Source of the DNA: Marinilactibacillus kalidii
GTDB lineage: Bacteria; Bacillota; Bacilli; Lactobacillales; Carnobacteriaceae_A
Assembly (NCBI RefSeq): GCF_017599325.1
Contig: NZ_JAGFVM010000030.1
Coordinates: 62,001 to 126,000, forward strand
Length of the DNA: 64,000 nucleotides
Reading direction: 5' to 3'
This document shows positions 13,550 through 22,181 of this stretch, one piece after another. The translations under genes were made by a program, and so were the position numbers. The notes beneath the pieces were generated by a model. It saw nothing but the letters and a program-made list of their open reading frames with translations. It ran no database searches and had not been told where the DNA came from. Numbering within the stretch: the stretch's first letter is position 1; each line of letters begins with the position of its first letter.

Positions 13550-15352
13550 ATGACTTTTTTCAAAAGAAGCTCTTTAAAATTAACTAATTTCTTCAATGCC
13601 ATACTTCGATACCCACTTTCTTTCATCTTTTTTATCTTCAGCACTTATCTCATATTAAGAATGAATCACACTTATACTCAGTCATTTTTAGGAAATGAAC
13701 TATTGGCATCGGTCTTAGGGGGGATTCTGGCTAGCTTAGCTCAAGCAATTTTCGAGCGATTTTTCATTCATAAACGCATTTTTCGTTTAGTACTTTATTT
13801 AGGTGCCATACTTATCACAGGTTGCTATTATTATATTTTTTTAAAGGGACATTGGGATCACTATTACCTTATTTCTATTCGAACCAGTGCATTCATCGTT
13901 GCTAGTATAGTAGCTTATGTATGGTTACCCTCTTTCAAGAGGAATCTATCGTTTGAACAAGTATTTACGGTTGCTTTAAAAGCTTTCTTCACTAGTTTAC
14001 TTTTTTCCATCGTTTTACTATTGGGGTTTTACTCGATTGTTGCGACTTATGCATTCTTGATTACTGAAATTGATTTCGTTCTATTTGGTGATATTGCTGC
14101 AGTCATTTTTTCTTTATTCGCACCACTCTACTTTCTATCCTATTTTCCTTTTTATGAAACAAACGACGATAAACTTAAAGCGGATCAAATCGTCGCATTA
14201 TCTATACCAAAATTGTTAGAGATTTTGATTACGTATATCGTTATTCCATTACTCAGTATATATACGCTTATTTTGATTATGTACATCTTTCCAAATTTAA
14301 CAGGACAGTTCTGGTCTGACAATTTATTAGAACCGCTGCTGATTGGCTATGCAATAGTAGGCATCATCACATTATTTGTTGCCCATAATATAAATAATCG
14401 TTTAACGAAATATTTTAAATCTTACTTCCCTAAATTATTACTCTTTATCAGTGCGTTTCAAACAGTAGCATCTATTCTTAGGATTCAGCAATTTGGTGTA
14501 ACACATGGGCGATATTATGTCATAATGTTCGGCTTGTTCTCTATTATATCAAGCGCGTTATATAGCTTTTTTGAAAATAAAAAATGGCTCGTGCCTGTTT
14601 TATTTATTGGTTTAACTTATTTATCCATCATACCGCCGATTGATGCGATAACTGTCGGCGTTCACTCTCAAAAGAATCGACTCGAATCGATTCTTTCAGC
14701 AAATAACATGCTAAAAGAAAATGATATTGTTCAGGATGTAGTGATCGATAAGACTGATCGTGAAGACATTATCGATAGTATGCGTTATCTATACGAGATG
14801 GATGCACTTGATACGTTAGATTGGTTACCTGCGAACTTTTCTAATAGCGACCAACAATTCAAAAATCTATTTGGTTTTAGTCAATATGCCTGGGAGAATG
14901 ACGACGAATCAGATGAAATAGATGATTACAGTTACACTAGCTTAAGCTTAGAAGATTATGTGATTTTATCATTAGATGTTTCAGGAAGTGATTTATTTAC
15001 AATCGTTCCTTTTTCTTCTGAAAATATTTCCCCAGATTCAAATGAAGAAAACCTTACTCAACCAATTAAATTAAATGATACTGATTATCTTCTTAAGGTA
15101 ACAACTAGTAATGATTTGTTTAATCTAAGTATACTCGATGAAAAAGAAGACCCGCTCATCACCCTTGACCTTTCTTTTCTGCTAGAAGCTTCTTACGAGT
15201 ATCGAGATACAACGAGCGATTTACCAATAGAAGCATTAACTTTTTCCAAAGAAAACAGTCTGCTTAAATTAACTACAGTCATCAAGCAAATTGAAATTCA
15301 AGACCATGATAGCTTCACTGGGCAACTATATCTATTTATAGATTTAAAATAA
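13550..15352 (+). CDS. DUF4153-family multi-pass membrane protein
   Basis: This 600-residue protein has roughly ten hydrophobic segments in its first two thirds. A hydrophilic, acidic C-terminal region (about 390-600) is probably extracytoplasmic. The overall pattern (FIFSTYLILRMN, long membrane domain, ending in a soluble module) fits DUF4153 proteins, whose function is unknown. ATG at 13550 is 6 bp from GGAGGAG; the TTG three bases earlier is too close. It is a single gene, divergent from the lacZ operon and facing the surface-protein operon across a shared terminator. Confidence 0.7.
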   Translation: MTFFKRSSLKLTNFFNAILRYPLSFIFFIFSTYLILRMNHTYTQSFLGNELLASVLGGILASLAQAIFERFFIHKRIFRLVLYLGAILITGCYYYIFLKGHWDHYYLISIRTSAFIVASIVAYVWLPSFKRNLSFEQVFTVALKAFFTSLLFSIVLLLGFYSIVATYAFLITEIDFVLFGDIAAVIFSLFAPLYFLSYFPFYETNDDKLKADQIVALSIPKLLEILITYIVIPLLSIYTLILIMYIFPNLTGQFWSDNLLEPLLIGYAIVGIITLFVAHNINNRLTKYFKSYFPKLLLFISAFQTVASILRIQQFGVTHGRYYVIMFGLFSIISSALYSFFENKKWLVPVLFIGLTYLSIIPPIDAITVGVHSQKNRLESILSANNMLKENDIVQDVVIDKTDREDIIDSMRYLYEMDALDTLDWLPANFSNSDQQFKNLFGFSQYAWENDDESDEIDDYSYTSLSLEDYVILSLDVSGSDLFTIVPFSSENISPDSNEENLTQPIKLNDTDYLLKVTTSNDLFNLSILDEKEDPLITLDLSFLLEASYEYRDTTSDLPIEALTFSKENSLLKLTTVIKQIEIQDHDSFTGQLYLFIDLK

Positions 15353-15360
15353 ACGGCAAA

Positions 15361-15408
15361 AAAACTATGCAACTGTTCAAGCGAATACTTGACAGTTTGC
15401 ATAGTTTC
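15361..15408. terminator. Bidirectional terminator between convergent genes
   Basis: The hairpin AAACTATGCAAACTGTCAAG-like arm pairs around GCGAATA. A-rich sequence flanks it on one side and TTTCTTTATTTT on the other. It therefore can end transcription of the DUF4153 gene (+) and of the DUF916 gene (-). Confidence 0.85.
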
Positions 15409-15409
15409 T

Positions 15410-16450
15410 TTATTTTGCATGTTTTCCAGTGCTTCTTCTCATCCTCAAAATATATGCGATTAGAAGAGCGATGGCAATAAACAGTACGATAATGATTACG
15501 TAGAGTAAGGTAGGATTCAATTTCATCTGATCATTAGCATCTTCAACGATAACGACCGCTTCCTCATTTACTTCATCTTCTTGTTCTGAAGAGATTGTAA
15601 AATCTTCGTCAAAAGTCCATTCATCCGAATCATTTTTTGCTGAAATGACCATCCGATAGTCTCCAGCTTCTATTGCTTTATCTTCCCAATCAATAACGAT
15701 TGGCATAGATGTCTCGGGTGCTATCCGTACATCTTCTTGTTCCACACTGTGAACCAATGTATCCCCTTTATAAACTTCTGCCGATACCATCAAATCTTTT
15801 AAAATCATTGGCTCAACATTCTGCAAATGAGCAATGACAGCTGTTCGGTAATTAGATAAGCCCGGTTCGATACTCTTTAATTCGACAGAAGGTTGTATTT
15901 CATTATCATTTTCTGATAGCTGCAGTCCAATTATATAAGCATAATCGTTTATGATCGCGACCCCTTCATTGCCTTCAACAGTTGCTGGCTTTTTCTCTTG
16001 AAAACGAATACCGCCTAAAATCACACCGTCAAATGACTGTTCCGGTGCTTTAATGTTGGTAAAAACGGAAGCTGTTTCGCCAGGCTTGATGGCTATTTCT
16101 TTTTCATTTAATTCTGCAATAGAAGTTAGAGGATGTTCTCCTTCAGCTATAGCCTCTGGATCGTCATACACAATAACCCCATTACTATTTGTGGTAGCAT
16201 CATTCAATTGCACTTCTACCACGATTTCCTCATCGCTACTGTTTTCAATCTGTGTTTCTATTTCTTGAACTTGTCTAGGTTCTATTCTTAAATCAAAATA
16301 TGATTGATTTAAATCGCGCTGATTATCTGGCAATACAGCTCTCACAGAAAAAGCAACACCTTCTTCAGCAAAAACAACCTTAGTGCTTCCAATCAACGAA
16401 ATAACTACAAGTAAAAGTAGCCATCTAGCTATCAAAACGACTTTATTCAT
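15410..16450 (-). CDS. DUF916/DUF3324 cell-surface protein of WxL cluster
   Basis: This 346-residue protein has a signal peptide (cleavage after VFAEE region, about residue 29). It has an N-terminal DUF916 domain beginning FSVRAVLPDNQ, with YFDLRIEPRQVQEIETQIEN. A DUF3324-like beta domain follows (about 165-300). A C-terminal transmembrane helix (about 312-335) is followed by a basic tail RMRRSTGKHAK. DUF916 proteins accompany WxL proteins and are thought to bind peptidoglycan and anchor them. The start codon overlaps the end of the WxL gene by 8 bp, so the three genes form one operon. It is anchored by its own helix rather than by a sortase LPxTG. Confidence 0.88.
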   Translation of the reverse strand: MNKVVLIARWLLLLVVISLIGSTKVVFAEEGVAFSVRAVLPDNQRDLNQSYFDLRIEPRQVQEIETQIENSSDEEIVVEVQLNDATTNSNGVIVYDDPEAIAEGEHPLTSIAELNEKEIAIKPGETASVFTNIKAPEQSFDGVILGGIRFQEKKPATVEGNEGVAIINDYAYIIGLQLSENDNEIQPSVELKSIEPGLSNYRTAVIAHLQNVEPMILKDLMVSAEVYKGDTLVHSVEQEDVRIAPETSMPIVIDWEDKAIEAGDYRMVISAKNDSDEWTFDEDFTISSEQEDEVNEEAVVIVEDANDQMKLNPTLLYVIIIVLFIAIALLIAYILRMRRSTGKHAK

Positions 16451-17057
16451 TTGGCGCTGCTACTAACGTCCATGTTATTGTCGCAGCGTGCTCACCTAAA
16501 GAACCCACACCTGCTGGTACATCTAGGGTAATATTATCTTCAACGCCACTCCAGCTGAACAACCAGCTACCTATACCTTGTCCCTCATTCGCTGTGATCG
16601 GGGTCGCACTGTTTTCGCTGTTTAATGTGAACTCATTCGTAGTAGGTGCGACCGTCTGAGTATTATTTGTTGTTGGAGTAGGTGCGCTAAAATTCAGCAC
16701 ACTTCCTTGTAATGTTTCCTGAGCGGTTACTGCATCTGTGAAGGGTGATAGCGCAGCAGTTACTTGCCAACCAGCTCCAGTACCCCTAGCATCGTCAACC
16801 TGTAAACTTTCTGCAAACTCAGCGGTACTTATTGTTCCATTTAAACTTACAGCATCTACAGAAACAGTCGATGACTCAAAGTTGATTGGATCTGGTACGT
16901 TTACTAAAGAAATATCTCCGCCTTCAAATGTAACGTTTACATCAGTTGTTCCTGCTGTACCCTCTTCGTTTACTGCTGCAGTGGCATGGATAGATTGCGC
17001 GGCCAAGAGTAATCCTACTCCCAATAAGCCAAATATCTTTTTACTAGTTTTCATCAT
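16443..17057 (-). CDS. Small WxL-domain surface protein
   Basis: This 204-residue secreted protein has an N-terminal signal peptide (FGLLGVGLLLAAQSIHATA). The mature part is almost entirely a WxL domain, which binds non-covalently to the Gram-positive cell wall. The proximal motif is degenerate (GWQVTAALSPF, W-x-V), and the distal one is WTL, five residues before the C-terminus. Two ATGs are possible. The second (17054) has better spacing to AGGAGGA and would give 203 residues. It sits between a large WxL protein and a DUF916 protein in one operon, the standard composition of these surface complexes. Confidence 0.9.
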   Translation of the reverse strand: MMKTSKKIFGLLGVGLLLAAQSIHATAAVNEEGTAGTTDVNVTFEGGDISLVNVPDPINFESSTVSVDAVSLNGTISTAEFAESLQVDDARGTGAGWQVTAALSPFTDAVTAQETLQGSVLNFSAPTPTTNNTQTVAPTTNEFTLNSENSATPITANEGQGIGSWLFSWSGVEDNITLDVPAGVGSLGEHAATITWTLVAAPNE

Positions 17058-17102
17058 TTTTCCTCCTAAAGTTATATCCCTTTTTAATATATAAATCCAT
17101 CG

Positions 17103-19082
17103 TTAAGGTGTATCTGATAACGTCCATGTCATACTCGTGCTATACGTATCAGCTACAGCAATTTCAACCATTTTAAGATGAGGTCCTTTGTTCCCAGGCC
17201 AAGATACACTTACTGGAACTTTTTTTAAACTTGAACCACTTTGAACCGTTAAAGCTTCTTCAGTTAATGGCAATGTATGATTATGATTATCAATAAAAAC
17301 CAGTGCTCCAGGTAATTCATTAGCAGTCTTCTCGCCTCTCAAAGGATGCGCCAACCGGACGTCTAGTTTCCACCCGCTCCCAACACTTCTAGTATCGAGG
17401 ACTAATATTTCCCAATCTTGACTAGGAATCGGTATGACGCCTTTTTTCTCTCCTAGTTTATGCTTTCCGAATGTCATTGCCGTTGGAACTGTAATCAGCT
17501 TCAATTCACTTTCTAAGACAACTGTACCCCCAGATAAACTAGTGTGCTGTTGACTATTGATCGCTACTGCCGTAATGTTCGTACCCGCTGGAAATGATTT
17601 TCTGGTATCAATTAAAAATGTCCCATCGTTAAGCGTTTTGCCCGTAAAAACTTCACCATTGATCGTCAATAGAATCGTTACATTTGGATCGGCAGTCCCG
17701 TGAATCACTGTGTCTTTACTGTGAACCTCCGATATAACAGGTACATTTGGTCGATCTATAACGGTAGTCGTCGTTTCGGTACTTAGGAGCACTTCATCCA
17801 TTATTTGAACACCGCGAATAATCGTTCCCGGTGGTCTTGCACCTACTTCCACTATGAATGTTCCATCTGGTCTAATAATCGTTGTAAATGTTTCTCCATT
17901 AATTGTAATTCTAGCGGTATTTCCTGGTATACCTGTACCACGAATGGAACTGTCTGTAGAAAAAACTGTTGTAGAAAAAGTTAATGGTGGTACAACTGGA
18001 TTAACAGTAGAAAAACTTGCGGTAGGACGTACACCTGTTATCGAACTCATCGGAACCAATTGAGTCCCAGCAATGGCTGCTGCCTGAAAGTTATACACGC
18101 CATTACTTATTAGTGGTAACGTATTGTAGTATAAATTAACGGTAAACGTATATGTCCCCATTAAAGACAAGTTGTTTAATCCAGCTAAATTTACATTGAA
18201 ATAAATTTGATTATTTACAGTATCCAGTTTAACTTCTGCATCTGTATACGTCTTAGTCCCACCTGTCAATGTAGTACCTAGCAAACCTGCAATACGATGA
18301 GTAGCATCTTTTTTTTGAATGTTATTCATCAAGGCTTTAGGAATGGCGAATATTATTGTAGAATTCCTTACGCTATTAAGGTTTATAGCGCTTGAGCCAG
18401 TATAGGTCAAAGTGACTCTATTCTGATTATTGATACGTGTATTGCTTGCTGATAAAGTGCCGTTAGTGTATATGGAGGCCTCAGGAACTGGATCAGCCAT
18501 GATTCTAAATGAGTTTTTTTTACTATCAGAAGTTTCTTCATCTGAACCGATTAACGGTTCTTCACTTTCTTTTATATTTGGTTCTTCACTTTCTTCTTTA
18601 TTTGGTCCTTCGGCAGTTTCTTCCTCTTCTTCAATTGCCTCAATGATTTCTTCCAAGTCAATTGAATCCATCACTTCCTCTTTAGGCGAAGTTGATGGTG
18701 GCTCCAATTCAGGACTCACTTCTTTTTCTAATTCATCCTCAACGATTTCTTCAACTGGAAGTTTAGCATCCTCATCTAAATTGGCGTCTTCTGTCTCCTC
18801 CAATTCGTTTTCTGTATCGTTCTCAGAAGTAATTTCGACATCAGCTTCCTCATTCGTTTCTTTCACTTCTATTATCTCATCTTCAGTAATTTCACTATGT
18901 TCACTTTCATCCGATGCATCCTTTCTGTTTTCCGTGACTACTCTTTCTTCAACTTCATCTTCTCCACCTGTTAGACTCGAAGCTAATACAGGAGAAACAA
19001 CTTGAACAAGTAATATTAGAAGAATAACTAAGCTCAACATAATACCCACTTGCTTGTACTTAATGATTTTGAACACCCCCAA
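17103..19082 (-). CDS. Large WxL-domain surface protein with acidic stalk and Ig-like repeats
   Basis: This protein of about 659 residues has a hydrophobic signal segment (LSLVILLILLVQVVSPVLAS) and then a strongly acidic Glu/Asp-rich stretch (about 38-190). A beta-rich region follows. There are then two Ig-like repeats, each with TINGE-x-FT...DGTF (about 370-520), and a C-terminal WxL domain with GWKLDVRL and SMTWTLSD. It should be displayed non-covalently on the cell wall, with the acidic segment as a spacer. The start is uncertain: TTG at 19082 and GTG six bases on both lack a good ribosome site, and an ATG about 14 codons in also fits a signal peptide. It is first in the WxL/WxL/DUF916 operon. 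The ligand is unknown. Confidence 0.88.
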   Translation of the reverse strand: MGVFKIIKYKQVGIMLSLVILLILLVQVVSPVLASSLTGGEDEVEERVVTENRKDASDESEHSEITEDEIIEVKETNEEADVEITSENDTENELEETEDANLDEDAKLPVEEIVEDELEKEVSPELEPPSTSPKEEVMDSIDLEEIIEAIEEEEETAEGPNKEESEEPNIKESEEPLIGSDEETSDSKKNSFRIMADPVPEASIYTNGTLSASNTRINNQNRVTLTYTGSSAINLNSVRNSTIIFAIPKALMNNIQKKDATHRIAGLLGTTLTGGTKTYTDAEVKLDTVNNQIYFNVNLAGLNNLSLMGTYTFTVNLYYNTLPLISNGVYNFQAAAIAGTQLVPMSSITGVRPTASFSTVNPVVPPLTFSTTVFSTDSSIRGTGIPGNTARITINGETFTTIIRPDGTFIVEVGARPPGTIIRGVQIMDEVLLSTETTTTVIDRPNVPVISEVHSKDTVIHGTADPNVTILLTINGEVFTGKTLNDGTFLIDTRKSFPAGTNITAVAINSQQHTSLSGGTVVLESELKLITVPTAMTFGKHKLGEKKGVIPIPSQDWEILVLDTRSVGSGWKLDVRLAHPLRGEKTANELPGALVFIDNHNHTLPLTEEALTVQSGSSLKKVPVSVSWPGNKGPHLKMVEIAVADTYSTSMTWTLSDTP

Positions 19083-19513
19083 AGCATTTCAACGTGCTTT
19101 TAACCTTGAGCTAATAGATTCATAACGCTTCTATTAACTTCCAACGGACATCGTCTCTTCATCTGAGAAAACATTACCATAAATAACATTATCATAACAT
19201 CGAACTTTATGAACTATTTGTGACATATTATATATCAAAACAGGATATAAAACCCTTTATTTGTCTTTTTTATTCTAAATTTCTTAATATAAAAAAATAA
19301 CAAATTATAAAATATGTATAAATAATATTATCTAACTAACGATTGAACCAACTAAAATCACATTTTAAAAAAACTAGGTTATTTTCACCACTTTAGTTCC
19401 CTCATTAAATTAAACGATTCATTCAAAACGTAATAGGCTAAAAATTTAAGCAGATCATCGAATTTTACAGGGAAGCCTTTTTATTTGGATAATTTCAATC
19501 AGGGAGGTAGTAT
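19083..19513. other. Gene-free stretch between divergent WxL operon and SDR gene
   Basis: This is 431 bp of very AT-rich DNA. For the minus strand, a TATAAT (plus coordinates 19227-19232) could serve the WxL operon, giving a leader of about 140 bases. I found no coding sequence, no known riboswitch pattern and no clear terminator. Confidence 0.5.
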
Positions 19514-19549
19514 ATGAATATCTTAAAACTTAAAGGAGAGATTTTTTAA
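19514..19549 (+). CDS. Eleven-codon leader peptide upstream of the SDR gene
   Basis: An ATG preceded by AGGGAGG (19501-19507) opens a short frame encoding [11 protein letters not shown]. Its codons for Lys-Gly-Glu contain the AAAGGAGAG ribosome site of the next gene. Its TAA ends one base before the SDR start codon. Translating the leader would therefore uncover or couple the downstream start. It may be a genuine translational-coupling leader or a chance frame. The good ribosome site and the tight junction favour the former. Confidence 0.45.
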   Translation: MNILKLKGEIF

Positions 19550-19550
19550 T

Positions 19551-20441
19551 ATGAGTAATGAACAAAATATCAATCCATTAAATCAGTATTACAATGATGA
19601 TTTTCCTAAACAGCAGCAAAAAGCACCAGGTCTTCAAAAAGACATGAATCCCGTACCAGATTGTGGCGAGACTTCTTATGTAGGTACTAGCCAATTAAAG
19701 GGTAAACGCATCTTGGTAACCGGTGGTGACTCTGGAATCGGTCGTGCCGCAGCAATCGCATACGCTCGAGAAGGTGCTGATGTAGCGATTAACTATCTTC
19801 CTGAAGAACAACCTGATGCTGATGAAGTCAAAGCATTAATTGAAGCTGAGGGTAAAAAAGCAGTATTGATTCCTGGAGATTTAAGAAGTGAATCATTCTC
19901 AAAAGGAATGGTAGACAAAGCTGTCGAAGCATTAGGCGGGCTTGATGTTTTAGCTTTAGTCGCAGGTAAACAACAAGCAGTAACAAATATAGAAGACATT
20001 ACGACTGAGCAACTAACGAGCACTTTTGAAATCAATATCTATTCAATGTTTTGGTCTATCCAAGCAGCATTGAAACATTTACCAAAAGGTGCTTCTATCA
20101 TTACGACCACTTCAGTTCAAGGGTATACGCCTTCTTCTAACTTACTGGATTACGCTTCAACTAAATATGCTATTAGAGGATTTACGATCGGTTTAGCTGA
20201 TCAACTAGCACCAAAAGGCATTCGAGTGAACTCTATTGCGCCAGGTCCAGTATGGACTGCTTTACAAGTTTCAGGTGGACAACCTGCGGATGCTATTCCA
20301 GAGTTTGGTCAACAGGCACCTTTAAAACGTGCAGGCCAACCAGTTGAACTTGCGGATATGTATGTTTATCTCGCTTCAGAAAAAGCAAACTATGTGACTG
20401 GTCAGATTTATGGTATCACTGGTGGTATTCCATTATCATAA
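19551..20441 (+). CDS. SDR-family oxidoreductase, general-stress YdaD/YhdF type
   Basis: This 296-residue short-chain dehydrogenase has an N-terminal extension of about 45 residues ([19 protein letters not shown]...) typical of the YdaD/YhdF/YhxC group. The Rossmann motif TGGDSGIG, the catalytic YASTK and the C-terminal [17 protein letters not shown] are all present. The substrate is unknown; relatives are annotated as glucose-1-dehydrogenase-like or stress proteins. AAAGGAGAG precedes the ATG and lies inside a short leader frame. It is a single gene, ended by a strong terminator. Confidence 0.9.
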   Translation: MSNEQNINPLNQYYNDDFPKQQQKAPGLQKDMNPVPDCGETSYVGTSQLKGKRILVTGGDSGIGRAAAIAYAREGADVAINYLPEEQPDADEVKALIEAEGKKAVLIPGDLRSESFSKGMVDKAVEALGGLDVLALVAGKQQAVTNIEDITTEQLTSTFEINIYSMFWSIQAALKHLPKGASIITTTSVQGYTPSSNLLDYASTKYAIRGFTIGLADQLAPKGIRVNSIAPGPVWTALQVSGGQPADAIPEFGQQAPLKRAGQPVELADMYVYLASEKANYVTGQIYGITGGIPLS

Positions 20442-20508
20442 GATCATAGACTAACCACTTATACTATCCCTGACTGTGAAATCAGTCACTTAAAAAATTC
20501 AACTACAA

Positions 20509-20553
20509 AGAAGCCCCTTAGAATTGTCTTTTGACAATGTTCTAAGGGGCTTT
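20509..20553 (+). terminator. Terminator after the SDR gene
   Basis: AAGCCCCTTAGAATTGTC pairs with GACAATGTTCTAAGGGGCTT around TTTT and ends in a short T-rich tail. It is a strong, nearly symmetrical hairpin. Confidence 0.85.
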
Positions 20554-20780
20554 TATTGTTCAAGGATTTTTTCTTCTTAATTTTTATTGTGTTTAATGAA
20601 TTATTCAACGTGAAGATCAGATTCATTTTATTTTCTATGCTAGATCTATACTATAAAGTCGAAGAGATTGGAGTGATGCGTACGAAAGCCACTTTGACAC
20701 TCCATAAATTTTGAACGCAACCGTCGAACATTATAAAAACCGACCAAAACTGCGTTTGGGACTTTTGTACAAGCCACTTC
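20554..20780. other. Non-coding stretch with a short direct repeat
   Basis: No gene is visible. GTACGAAAGCCACTT (about 20682) recurs as GTACAAGCCACTT (about 20768). Between them AACGCA and TGCGTT form a possible stem. It may be the remains of a small intergenic repeat or of a lost gene. No function can be assigned. Confidence 0.35.
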
Positions 20781-21125
20781 TTAAAGTTCAGAACGCTTGA
20801 ATATCATCTTAGCCAGTATAGATATAATCAATGGAATTAAAAAAACGGCCAGTAATGTTAATAATGAATATGGTGAAGGTTCTAATAAGACTATTGAAAC
20901 ATACAACCAGATGACGATTAATTGAAGAATCGTTCCAATCGTTATTAACCCCTTAATCTGCTTTTTAACTACTCCTGTACTTTTTTCTGAGTATCGCAAA
21001 GCAATTTCACTAATAATAAAAATTCTTATAAATCTGTTTCCAATATCATCCTTCCACATTTTAAAAAGAGCAAACACATAAAAAATCGTCATGATGGTTG
21101 AGAAAATAATAAAACTGATAATCAT
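20781..21125 (-). CDS. Small membrane protein of unknown function
   Basis: This protein of about 114 residues has an N-terminal membrane helix (MIISFIIFSTIMTIFYVFALF). After a polar middle with KMWKDDIGNRFIRIF, two more helices follow near the C-terminus (IVWLYVSIVLL and LLTLLAVFLIPLIISIL). It ends in a basic tail. ATG at 21125 has AGGGG 8 bp upstream and is preferred to a GTG at 21134. I do not recognise a family. It stands alone between two oxidoreductase genes. Confidence 0.65.
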   Translation of the reverse strand: MIISFIIFSTIMTIFYVFALFKMWKDDIGNRFIRIFIISEIALRYSEKSTGVVKKQIKGLITIGTILQLIVIWLYVSIVLLEPSPYSLLTLLAVFLIPLIISILAKMIFKRSEL

Positions 21126-21242
21126 TTGAAACACCCCTAACTGTTTATTTTCAGTTCCTAAGTTAAATGTAAAGACTTACATTCTATTTTACGGTAAACT
21201 ATCTATTGTAGTCAAAAATCACAATGGAGGATTGTTTATATT

Positions 21243-22055
21243 ATGAATAAAGCAAACTTTACGTTCCACAATGATGTTGAAATACCTAAAATCGGTTTCG
21301 GTACTTGGCAGATTCCTAACGAGGAAGCCTATGATGCGGTGACAATGGCTTTGAAAAATGGCTATACCCATATCGATACTGCCCTAGCCTATAAAAATGA
21401 AGAAAATGTCGGAAAAGCAATAAAAGACTATAACCTTTCAAGAGAAGAAATCTTTATTACTAGTAAACTACCAGCTCAAATCAAAGGTTATGAAGAAACA
21501 TTAAAAGCTTTTGAAGAGACTGTTACTAATCTTGATGTTGATTACCTTGACCTTTATCTTATCCATGCCCCATGGCCATGGGATGATATGGGTAAAGACT
21601 GTACTGAAGGAAACATTCAGTCTTGGAAAGCAATGGAAAAATTATATAACGATGGAAAAATCAAAGCGATTGGTGTATCAAACTTCGAAATCAAAGACAT
21701 CCAAGCTTTGTTAGATCATTGTGATATTGTTCCAATGGCTAACCAAATACCGTTTTATGTTGGACGAGACCAAGAGGATCTATTAGCTTTCTGTAAAGAG
21801 CACAATATCGTTGTCGAAGCCTACTCACCATTAGCAACAGGTGAATTGTTGGATAATAACGATATCAAAGCGATGGCGAATAAATACGAAGTGACACCTG
21901 CCCAACTATTAATTAGATATTGTATAGAAAGAGACACTTTGCCACTTCCTAAGTCAACGCATGAAGAACGAATCGTGCAAAATAAAGAAATCGACTTTAA
22001 TATTTCTGAAGATGATTTGAAAAAATTGATGGAAATGGAAGACGTTAGAAAATAA
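21243..22055 (+). CDS. Aldo/keto reductase
   Basis: This 270-residue NADPH-dependent (beta/alpha)8-barrel reductase is of the YvgN/DkgA group. The catalytic tetrad can be seen as Asp in HIDTALAYKNE with Tyr five residues on, Lys in ITSKLPA, and His in YLIHAPWPW. GVSNFEI and LPLPKSTHEERI belong to the cofactor site. It should reduce methylglyoxal or other small aldehydes and keto acids. Since the nearby rhamnose pathway releases lactaldehyde, a role in reducing it is possible but unproven. GGAGG precedes the ATG, and a perfect terminator follows. Confidence 0.92.
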   Translation: MNKANFTFHNDVEIPKIGFGTWQIPNEEAYDAVTMALKNGYTHIDTALAYKNEENVGKAIKDYNLSREEIFITSKLPAQIKGYEETLKAFEETVTNLDVDYLDLYLIHAPWPWDDMGKDCTEGNIQSWKAMEKLYNDGKIKAIGVSNFEIKDIQALLDHCDIVPMANQIPFYVGRDQEDLLAFCKEHNIVVEAYSPLATGELLDNNDIKAMANKYEVTPAQLLIRYCIERDTLPLPKSTHEERIVQNKEIDFNISEDDLKKLMEMEDVRK

Positions 22056-22067
22056 AATGATCTCTTT

Positions 22068-22102
22068 AAGCCGTTATCATTCAACTGATAACGGCTTTTT
22101 TT
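22068..22102 (+). terminator. Terminator after the aldo/keto reductase gene
   Basis: AAGCCGTTATCA pairs perfectly with TGATAACGGCTT around TTCAAC, followed by seven T residues. Confidence 0.92.
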
Positions 22103-22181
22103 GACGAGAAGTACTATAAAATGATAAAATTTTAAAGACAATGATTCATTTATTATATTTTTAATGAAAAGAGGTTTTTCA

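Noticed and set aside
18430-19005. Plus-strand open frame of 191 codons rich in Ser
   Set aside because: It is the mirror of the Glu/Asp-rich coding stretch of the large WxL gene; the Ser-rich composition is a by-product of GAA/GAT codons read in reverse.
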